64,000 nt of DNA from Pegoplata infirma (lineage: Eukaryota > Arthropoda > Insecta > Diptera > Anthomyiidae). Shown here piece after piece: positions 56,336-64,000 of the stretch (position 1 is its first letter; each line of letters begins with the position of its first letter). The stretch spans positions 60,536,313 through 60,600,312 of the forward strand of contig OY992537.1 of the NCBI GenBank assembly GCA_963921195.1, read 5' to 3'. The notes under the pieces were generated by a model. It saw nothing but the letters and a program-made list of their open reading frames with translations, had not been told where the DNA came from and did not search any database. Position numbers and translations under genes: made by a program.

Positions 56336-56394
56336 TTCTTCTTTGCAGACGGTTACGTGATTTTGTATTTGAGTTTGATCGCTTCGTTACGTTA

Positions 56395-56930
56395 GGGGAC
56401 AGTTATGGGTAGCTTACCCAGCCTTTACTGAGGTTGAAGAATGACACACTCAATAATGGCCTCTCAGTAATTTTCGAGTGGGGCCTTGCGAAAAGGGTTG
56501 ATTTTAATGCTTGTGAGACCCAATGTTGACCCACAGACGGATTGTGGCATCAGCATCATATGTATCCATGGGCAGTATAGCTATTGAGGAATCAGACACT
56601 TATGATGTTATAAGCATGAAAATTCAAAGTGATGTTCGATAAAATCAACATGTTTTTCAAGTGTCGAAAGAAGCACTCAAGTGTCTTGATTTCTTAAAAC
56701 GGTGTAAGAATAACTTCACTTCATCTGATCTCCTAACTATTTATACCGCCTATATCAACCGAAGATGGAATACAACTCCCAAAACTGAAAAGATGCTTCA
56801 AGGTCTACGTTGAAACTACGGGTTATGTCGGTTATGCATTATTGTTCTGCCGATATTACCACGGTAAGTGTTTAGCTGAGTGACCTTATCGCTGAGACTC
56901 GGTTGTCGACTGTCTAATGAATAGCACAAT
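56395..56930 (+). pseudogene. LINE RT C-terminal fragment, duplicate
   Basis: A second degenerate copy of the post-catalytic RT segment: 'gacacactcaataatggcctc', 'cccacagacggattgtgg', 'catgtttttcaagtgtcgaaag' and 'taccgcctatatcaaccgaag' align with 57435-57770. Frameshifts throughout. Confidence 0.7.
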
Positions 56931-56934
56931 GTAG

Positions 56935-57300
56935 CACATTGCAGCTTAACCAGTCAGCCACTTCCTTTATTGCCAGCATCTTTGCCTGGTAAACACTGCA
57001 ATGATCCGGCAATCGTGCAGCCTCGATCCATCCGTGTAAAAGTTTATGGAGGCTCCACTACCCGAAATTCTCCTCATTTATGACTCCTAGGATGGTATCA
57101 TAGTGGTAAAGTGGGTCTCAAAAAGGCTCATAGAGGGAGCACAGTCCACATTTTGTGGTATAGTTATCTTCTTCAAGATAGCGCTGAGGCCACAATCACT
57201 GTTTCTCCATCGCAGTGTGCTTTTAAGTTGAATTTCCGACGTAGCCGCAAACTATATGTCCAATGTATCAGTTGAAGAAGGACTTCTAATGCAGTCGTAG
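56935..57300 (-). pseudogene. RNase H-type LINE fragment
   Basis: The minus-strand sequence 'cagtcagccacttcctttatt', 'ggtaaacactgcaatgatcc' and 'gcagcctcgatccatccgtg' is the complement of the RNase H start of the family at 54.6 kb. 'gcacagtccacattttgtgg' is from the preceding linker. It separates the second and third copies of the other LINE. Confidence 0.68.
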
Positions 57301-57320
57301 TTGTAGTAAGAGGAGCACCA

Positions 57321-58205
57321 GTGCTGCACATCGACGCCATTCTCGGTAACTTCGTGGTAAAGACACAGTTTCCTTTTGTCTCAAATCATAGACCAAGCCT
57401 TACCGAGGTTGAAGCTATGAGACAGAACATGAATGACACACTCAATCATGACCTTTCGACGATCTCCGAGTGGGGTCTTGCGAATAGGGTGGATTTTAAT
57501 GCTCGTAAGACCCAATATTGTATGTTGACCCACAGACGGTCTGTGGAATCAACGTCATCTGTATTCATGGGAGGTATAGCTATTGAGGAATCAGACACTC
57601 TTGATGTTCTAGGCATGAATATCCAATGTGATGTTCGTTGGAACCAGCATGTTTTTCAGGTGTCGAAAGAAGCATTCAAGTGCCTTGGTTTTCTTAAACG
57701 GTGTAAGAAATACTTCACTACGTCTGATCTTCTCACTATTTATACCTCCTATATCCGACCGAAAATGAAATACAACTCCCATATCTGGGCAGGAGCCTCA
57801 AGGTCTATCTTGGAGCTTCTGGACCGGGTGCAAAGGAGTGCGTTGAAGCTCATCAATGACAGTTCTATTGACTCATTGGAGCATCGTCGGAATGTGGGTT
57901 GTGTGTCATTGTTCTATCGATATTACCACGGTAAGTGTTCAGCTGAGATAGGTGAACTCTTCCCTGAGACGCGGGTGCATGCACGTAGTACTCGTCTATC
58001 CAGTAGATCACATCCGTTTCTGGTCGATTGTCCAATGTATCGCACAGCGCATTACAGAGAAAATTCGTTTCTCAGTCAAACAAGTCGTATGTTGAATAAA
58101 CTCCCCGCAGTAGTCTTTCCAGTCGGCTACGATTTAGAAAAGTTCAAATCAAATATCCACAAACACTACTCCCTCTTTCCTCCTCCTCATAACCTATTTT
58201 CCTAA
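57321..58205 (+). CDS. LINE reverse transcriptase C-terminal part, open but truncated
   Basis: A 294-residue open frame from a non-LTR reverse transcriptase. It lacks the fingers and the catalytic palm motifs and starts just after them. Visible signatures: HDLSTISEWGLANRVDFNARKTQ (about 44-66), the palm/thumb stretch where many LINEs have W...WxLxFNxxKT; DTLDVLGMNIQCDVRW (about 94-109), the LG-x-I block; and YIRPKMKYNSHIWAGAS (about 143-159), the thumb motif. The end (FPPPHNLFS, stop) is followed by about 50 bp and an A run at 58260-58274, a plausible 3' end. No RNase H follows. The initial MLHIDAILGN probably comes from neighbouring DNA. Being stop-free, it is younger than its two relatives upstream. 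Confidence 0.72.
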   Translation: MLHIDAILGNFVVKTQFPFVSNHRPSLTEVEAMRQNMNDTLNHDLSTISEWGLANRVDFNARKTQYCMLTHRRSVESTSSVFMGGIAIEESDTLDVLGMNIQCDVRWNQHVFQVSKEAFKCLGFLKRCKKYFTTSDLLTIYTSYIRPKMKYNSHIWAGASRSILELLDRVQRSALKLINDSSIDSLEHRRNVGCVSLFYRYYHGKCSAEIGELFPETRVHARSTRLSSRSHPFLVDCPMYRTAHYRENSFLSQTSRMLNKLPAVVFPVGYDLEKFKSNIHKHYSLFPPPHNLFS

Positions 58206-58274
58206 TACCAACACAATGCATTGCATTCGTAGGGGGCATCCCCTAAGTGTTGGCTCAAAGTAAAAAAAAAAAAA

Positions 58275-58545
58275 AAGCCCCATCGACTCCCAATTGCCCT
58301 TTTACAGGAATATAAGGCAATCATTGCTTTTCTCACCCGTTCCTCAATATTACCCCTGAAATTCAACTTTCTTTCTAGAAATACTTCAAGGTACTTGGCT
58401 CCATCTGAGAAGGTGATTTCAGTGCCGTCCAGAGAAATAGGATCAAGCTTTGTTTTACTTGGATTAACTTCCAGACCACAGTCTCTCGCCCATTGAGACA
58501 GATCTTTGAGGAAACCCTAAAGAATGGCCCTCAATGGTGGTCCGA
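58275..58545 (-). pseudogene. RNase H-type LINE, RT thumb fragment
   Basis: Minus-strand translation reads LSQWARDCGLEVNPSKTKLD, then ITFSDGAKYLEVFLERKLNF and NIEERVRKAMIAL, the RT palm/thumb region; the same NIEERVRK segment occurs at 26.6 kb on the plus strand. No catalytic residues remain. Confidence 0.75.
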
Positions 58546-58599
58546 ATCCATGGGTCCAGGGTCTGGACCCAATCCAGTCCTAAAATGTGAATGTACAAA

Positions 58600-59135
58600 T
58601 ATGAGTCTATCATTCTTCCATATTCTTTAACAAAAATTGGTCTGAAATCCTAACGGAGCTGTGTGGGAATTTTTCCCAGCCTTCGGGATAAGCACGACTG
58701 TGGTATACCTCTATTTTAAAGGAATATACGACCACTTGATGCATGCTGTGAATAGATGTCGAAAGCAATCTCTGGTCAATCACTCTACGCAAATACGAGT
58801 CTGTTGTTTGTTCCATTGTCGTTAACAAAAATTGGTCTGAAATCCTTCGGACCTGTAAGGGAATTTTTCCCAGCCTTCGGGATGAAGACGACTCTGGTAT
58901 CCCTTTTTTTTAAAGGAATATACGACCAGTTGATGCATGCTGTGAATAGATGTCGAAAGCAACCTCCGGTCAATCACTCTACGCAAATACGAGTCTATCG
59001 TTCGTTCCATTGTCTTTAAAAAAAAATTGGTCTGAAATCATTCAAAGCTGTGTGGGAATTTTTCCCAGCGTTCGGGATAAAGACGACTCTGGTATCCCTG
59101 TATTTTAAAGGAATTCATGATGTGAATAGATTATA
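58600..59135 (-). repeat. ~196-bp RT segment in three tandem copies
   Basis: 'acaaaaattggtctgaaatc' and 'gggaatttttcccagc' recur near 58628, 58825 and 59022. On the minus strand each unit encodes VVFIPKAGK and KDFRPIFV followed by RLIDSYLRRVID-like sequence, the N-terminal part of a LINE RT. The third copy is shortened at its right end. The two first junctions are alike, indicating tandem duplication within the LINE remnant. Confidence 0.82.
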
Positions 59136-59146
59136 CAGCCAAGAGG

Positions 59147-59446
59147 CTATATAGTCCGACGCTGCATCTCAGCCGGTATTATACCATCAGGTCCAGGGGA
59201 TTTATATGGCCTGAAGCATTTAATCGTCCAGATTAATGTTGGCATATTTATTATTTCCGAAGCAATTTCAGATGCTTGGACGTCAAAACGTTCCAAATCT
59301 TGAAACGGCGTCATGGAATTAGCCGGAAAATGCGTGTTTAGAAGGAGATCCAGTGACTCTCCTGTGAAGGAAGACCACATCCCATTAGGACCTTTCGGGT
59401 GTCCCAGGGTGCAAGGAGAAGAAGCCAGAACTTTGTGAAGCCTCAA
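59147..59446 (-). pseudogene. LINE ORF2 fragment upstream of RT core
   Basis: The open minus-strand stretch contains GESLDLLLNTHFP and KCFRPYKSPGPDGIIPAEMQ, the conserved FxxxKSPGPDG block that opens the RT domain in I/R1/Jockey-type LINEs. It precedes, in coding order, the triplicated segment and the thumb fragment, so 58275-59446 is one rearranged copy. Confidence 0.75.
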
Positions 59447-60240
59447 TAACGTCTTCTATGTTTCCACAGAGAGTATCTTAGAATTAAGGCATAATTACTT
59501 GAGCGAATACGGTTCGAAGACGTGTCAGCTGATACGTTAGCTTGTATTAAAATAAATGGAAATAGGTACTTAAACGAATACGTAACGGTGGTGTAGCGGC
59601 CGAACTTTAAAACGATACAACAGCCCGTCACGCTACAGCACCGCTACAGTAGCGCTCAAGTGCCTGGGCCTTTACAGTTTAACTGTCCTGAATTCTTTCT
59701 TACGAATATCTCAAAAATGTGTAAAAATTTTGAACACAATTTCAATATTGAAATTCTTTCATAACCGGTTCATATTTTAAATCTGGGAATACCAATTACA
59801 TATAATTGAAATCTGCATTCAAACAAGTGAGTAGTGGCAGCAACGAACATGTATGAATCCAAGAGATACAATGCAACTGAAATACTACGAAAACGTACAA
59901 CCGACCGACCGTCTGACTGACTTGACTGCTGTATTGGAACGCAAGCAAAAATACTATCAAAATATGGAATACAAATGAAAACATATGATTATTTTTCTTG
60001 TACATGAATGTTGTTGTCATCATTGTTGTGTTTTGGGGGAGATAAAGCCGGTTGTTAAATATTAAAAAAAAAATTTAAATGTATCTGAGAGATACAAAAT
60101 AACAGAGAAATAGTATCTATGAGATACTTAGAGAAAAAGAGGGTTTATTTAATAATAAACTTTATTACATTCCAGTATTTAAATTTCTAAGAGTCTAAAA
60201 AAGAGTGAGAGAGAGAGAGTGAATTATAAGGGTTTCTTTG
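59447..60240. other. No gene recognised
   Basis: Unassigned sequence with a GC-richer patch at 59590-59660 ('gtggtgtagcggccgaac', 'cagcaccgctacagtagcg') and GAGA-type repeats at 60200-60222. Small minus frames have no motif. Confidence 0.45.
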
Positions 60241-60244
60241 GGTA

Positions 60245-60664
60245 GTGGAAAGAAGTGGAATGTGTATGGGATTTCAAGCGGGTGGTGATGTTGGATGGTT
60301 TGTTTGGTTTTTTTTTTGTTTTTTGCATGGGATTGATGATGGTGCCATAACGATGAACTATGATAGTGTGGATGATGCAGACGAGGGGCCTGATGATGGT
60401 GTTTGGTATGATGGTGCTGCAAAACTAAACCGGCGCATTACCCAACTTAAAGGCTGGTTGATGGTGTCAGACTCGTCATCCACATCATCATCGTTGTCGT
60501 ATTCGTCGTCGTCGTTTTTTTGTACATATTGTGTATTGGATTCAATTGCTTCTTTGGACTATTTGGTGTGTAATGGAAGTGCTGTTAGATGTGTGGAGCG
60601 GATTTTTTTTTTTTTTTATTTTTTTTTCAACTCTGTTGTGTTTGATTTCTGTTTGGGCACGTAG
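60245..60664. other. Trinucleotide-rich segment, possible exon-like composition
   Basis: Rich in GAT/ATC and GTC trinucleotides (60325-60415 and 60475-60515). The minus frame 60195-60422 is His-rich (runs such as QHHHTKHHHQ); the plus frame 60245-60664 has an acidic stretch and Ser runs. Fly regulatory proteins often have such runs, but open frames on both strands are also expected from the repeat alone. No splice or homology support. Confidence 0.25.
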
Positions 60665-62316
60665 CCAACCACTCACTATACAATACTACGACGTTTGGAC
60701 GACGTTGACAGAGACTCTTTAATGACTATAATACAACTCTGGCTGCAGAATTTAAAACAGAAGAAGACTGAGAAATAAAAAAAAATCACAAAAAAAAACA
60801 CACAGCAGATTGGAAAACGATAACTGGGAATGTGTACGTAAACTTGGCAGACAAACGAATAGTTCGATTCTAACATTCAAACCGAACGGTTTACAAAACA
60901 AACTAAAAATCCAAGTAAACGGAAAAATTTACACTTGTTATTCGTATCTTCAATACAATTACAAAACAAAAAAAATTATTAATAAAATCTCTTCATCATC
61001 ATTATTTTATTAATGATAAAAGAGCTAAATTTTTTGCTGTTTTTTTTTGAATAAAAAAAAATAATTAAAAAAAAATTTAACGAAAACTCGAAAAAATAAA
61101 TTTTTATAAAAAAAAAAAAACTTCTAAAACGGGACGGGTGTGTTTAAAGAATTTTTTTATAAAAAAAACGACAATATTTTATCTAAAAAAAAGATTTAAA
61201 AAAAAAATATTGCAAAAAAACCAACAAAAAAAATCCTAACAAAAAGTTTTGTTAAAAATTTACAAAAAAAAAATAATTATTAAAAAACCAACAAAAAATT
61301 ATTATATAAATTTTTTTATGCTTCAAAAAGTGTTTAATTCTTAATTCTAAAAAAAAATACTTTAAAATATTAAAAAAAAACTTAATTTTTTACTTCAAAA
61401 AAAAAGGTGAATATACAAATAAAAATTTTAATATTTTTTGAAATTTTTTTCAAATAAGTGGAATTTAAAACGTATAATTCTGGTTTAGAAAGAAACCTAT
61501 AAAAAAAAAGCACAACATCAACAACTTCCTGTTGTGGAATGCTGAATACAGAATTGAGAAAATATAATAGTGGATTATTTGATTATTAGTCATAAGAAAA
61601 GTAAAGTGAAATGTAGAAAAAAATATATATAAAAAATTATAAAACTAAAAAATTATAAAAAAAAAAATAAATTAAAAAAAAAAAATTTGACCAAAAATTT
61701 GTAAATTTTAAAATTTGTTCAACAAAAAAACACAAAATTTAAACTACTACAAATTGACTAAAAATATTTGCTAATTTCAAAATATATATATATACATATA
61801 TTTAATAATTTCAACTTTAAAATAATAACAAATAAATAACACTGTGCTAGTTGCAAAAATTAAAAAGCTGGGCACACTACTGGTAAAGTTAATTCGAGTA
61901 CGCTGAATTCAATGGAGCTAGCTGTTTTTCGAAGTTAGCGGTCGTATTCCCGATATCCGCGTTTTAAGATTGTAATGTCTAGGTACTACAAAAATTTAAT
62001 TTTTGTATTTTAGGATAGTTTTTAAATATAAATTTAGAAAATCCCTTGTTTTTTTCGCGAAAAAAAAATTTTTCGCAAAAAAAAAAAAAAAAACATTTCG
62101 GGGGGAAAAAATCCGCAAAAAAATTTTTTTTTCGAAAAATTTTGTGTCTGTTATGTATTGTATTCTACCCATTTTCATAAATTAATAGCAAAATAAAAAA
62201 AAATTGGAAAAAAAATTTCGCGAAAAAAATTTTTACGAATAAAAACCTTTAGTTTTTTTTGTATATTCAATAGGGTTTAGTTGACAAAAATTCAGCAATT
62301 GTCTAAATAATATATT
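60665..62316. other. A-rich stretch, no gene recognised
   Basis: Long A runs alternate with short mixed segments. The composition resembles A-rich fly 5' untranslated regions, but no start, splice site or known frame is evident. The frame 60810-61013 (MENDNWECVRKLGRQ...) matches nothing I know. Confidence 0.4.
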
Positions 62317-62942
62317 TTTATACCCTCCACTTAGTGATAGAAGGTATATATAAGTTTGTCATTCCGTTTGTAACTCATCGAAATATCGGTCTGGGACCCC
62401 ATAAAGTATATATATTCATGATGCCCGATCGATTTTAAGACATTCTAGCAATGTCCGTCTGTCCGTCTGTCCGTCTGTCCGTCTGTCCGTCTGTCCGTCT
62501 GTCCGTCTGTCTGTGGAAAATGCTCTCGCCGACAAAATATTGCACAGAGATGACTGAAACTTAACATATATGTTGAAAGTTCTCCCGAGAAGTTTGGTAT
62601 TGCATTTGAGCGATATCGGTTCAGCGGTTCAAAAGTTATGAACGAAAATGTAAGCACACCTCAAAAATTTTAGTACATTCAACATAACCTAAAAATACAA
62701 AATGCATTAATTCGGCTTCTGGTTGACATATGTGAACATAATTGAACACCAAATGATATTTAAATAAGTACGAAAAAAGAAAAAAATCGCGGATTTTTTT
62801 TTTTTTACCAAAATTTTTTTTCGCGGAATTTTTTTTTTTCAAAAGTAATTTCCTTTTAAATAAAGTTGTTTGCAATAATCTTTTTGAAATTGTGGAGGGT
62901 ATCACTACATTCGGCAAGGCCGAATTTAACTTTTTTACTTGT
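62317..62942 (-). repeat. GTCC-tract fly repeat, copy 5, shortened
   Basis: Terminal hairpin region at 62319-62349, GTCTGTCC tract at 62456-62515, one 'cggttcagcggttcaaaagtt' block, then a diverged middle and the start segment 'gccgaatttaactttttta' (complement) at 62920. Shorter than the other full copies and joined head-to-tail to copy 6. Confidence 0.82.
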
Positions 62943-62944
62943 TT

Positions 62945-63823
62945 TTTTTATACCCTCCACTCTAGTGATAGAGGGTATATATAAGTTTGTCATTCCGTTT
63001 GTAACACCTCGAAATATTGGTCTAGGAACCCATAAAGTATATATATTCATGATCCTCGATCGATTTTAAGACGATCTAGCGATGTCCGTCCGTCCGTCCG
63101 TCTGTCCGTCTGTCTGTCTGTATGTCTGTCTGTCTGTCTGTTGAAAACACGCTAACTTTTGAAAGACTTAATGGAGGCTCCTGAAGTTTGGCATATATGT
63201 TGGGCATTTACCTAGTCAGGCTGGTATTGCATTCCAGCGAAATCGGTCCAGTGGTTCAAAAGTTATAAGCAAATGAGTGAATTTCGGCAAGGGTTTTTCT
63301 GGAATTTACGAGGTAAAAACACTATAACTTTCGAACGGCAATTCTGAGGGTACTGAAGTGTGGCATATATGTTTACCGTTCTTCTGGTCAGGTTCGTTTT
63401 AAATTTCAGCTAAATCGGTTTAGTGGTTCAAAAGTTATTAGTAAACTCGTAAATTTCAGATTAGTTTCACCTTAAATTCACGTGTTGAAAACCCGTTAAA
63501 CATGTTTTAAAAACATTTGTAAGTCACAAAAATATTTTACAAGGTATTTTGTCACTCAAAAATATTTTTACACTAAAACAAAAAAAATACACTCAAAAAT
63601 AATTTTACACTCAAAAAAAAAAAAAATTTCACTCAAAAAAAAAATTTGTAAATTATATTTTTTTTTGTTCAAAAATTACTTAAAAAAAGTTTTTTTACAC
63701 AAAATAAAATATTTCTAATCAAAAATGTTATTTTTTCACGTTAGAAAATTTACTATCACTTAAAAAGGCCATTGTGGAGGGTATTCATAGATCCGGCCAA
63801 GTCGAATTTAACTTGTTTTACTT
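62945..63823 (-). repeat. GTCC-tract fly repeat, copy 6, full length
   Basis: Terminal hairpin at 62949-62981, GTCC/GTCT tract at 63084-63142, 'cggtccagtggttcaaaagtt' blocks, CACTCAAAAA runs at 63560-63640 and the start segment at 63780-63823. Closely similar to copies 2-4 in inverse orientation to copies 2 and 3. Confidence 0.88.
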
Positions 63824-64000
63824 AAAAACAAAAAAAAAAAAAGTGATCGCGAATATCGCTAATACATACGCTTCGCAGCAAAACTTTGGTAATGGGTAGT
63901 GATTATATAACACATTACCAGGTAATGTATATACCTTATTTGTAGCATTACTTTAGGATGTCTTACCAAACATTTGTTCCACAACGTATTATTTTCAAGT
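63824..64000. other. Window edge, nothing recognised
   Basis: Short unassigned sequence with a small partial dyad around 'gtgattatataacacattacc'. Too short to classify. Confidence 0.4.

Overview
This window is AT-rich animal nuclear DNA from what is most likely a brachyceran, probably calyptrate, fly. The evidence is indirect: mariner remnants, several LINE remnants with RNase H, Helitrons and MITEs, long A/T homopolymers, CAA/GTT-type microsatellites, and a repeat starting near 'acaagtagaaaagttaaattcg' with a GTCC/GTCTGTCC tract that I associate with higher flies. I found no convincing complete host gene. The stretch reads as intergenic or large-intron DNA made of layered mobile elements and satellites.

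Layout. 1-2.2 kb: an end that looks like a hAT terminus, then TA-flanked MITEs nested in one another. 2.3-5.0 kb: a copy of the GTCC-tract fly repeat, then a ~125-bp tandem repeat split by a 1516-bp hAT-like element (8-bp duplication GTAATTAC) that carries three tandem tRNA-like cassettes. 7.0-17.9 kb: a 35-bp satellite whose monomer consists of two dyads, interrupted by three inverted-repeat elements, present in both orientations, with a ~707-bp higher-order repeat. 18.5 kb: a (TTAGG)n tract. 19.5-27.7 kb: a graveyard of RNase H-bearing LINE fragments on both strands, one split by a mariner. 28.3-33.9 kb: fold-back repeats and a minus-strand Helitron holding a 16-bp array and a 146-bp array. 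34.0-37.8 kb: a second broken mariner, a LINE fragment, two head-to-tail fly repeats, and a short hairpin. 39-44.6 kb: a MITE, another fly repeat, a 0.7-kb palindrome and the second large 35-bp satellite array. 45.2-46.4 kb: a ~345-bp AT-rich tandem repeat. 46.9-48.5 kb: a second hAT-like element (duplication GTTGAGGA). 49.7-52.1 kb: MITEs, one split by a Helitron. 54.3-59.4 kb: LINE 3' ends and reverse-transcriptase fragments, several tandemly duplicated. 60-62 kb: low-complexity DNA that could flank a host gene. 62.3-63.8 kb: two more head-to-tail fly repeats.

There is no operon or pathway here. The elements are related by insertion order: MITE in MITE, Helitron in MITE, TA elements in satellite, LINE in fly repeat, mariner in LINE, hAT in tandem repeat. 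Several empty sites survive elsewhere in the window and confirm the insertions. The most notable observations are the dyad satellite with its higher-order structure, the hAT-like element carrying Pol III-type promoter cassettes, the two hAT-like elements with the same terminal octamer but different subterminal repeats, the satellite-bearing Helitron, and the cluster of long palindromes. All calls are by eye; none has been aligned to a database.
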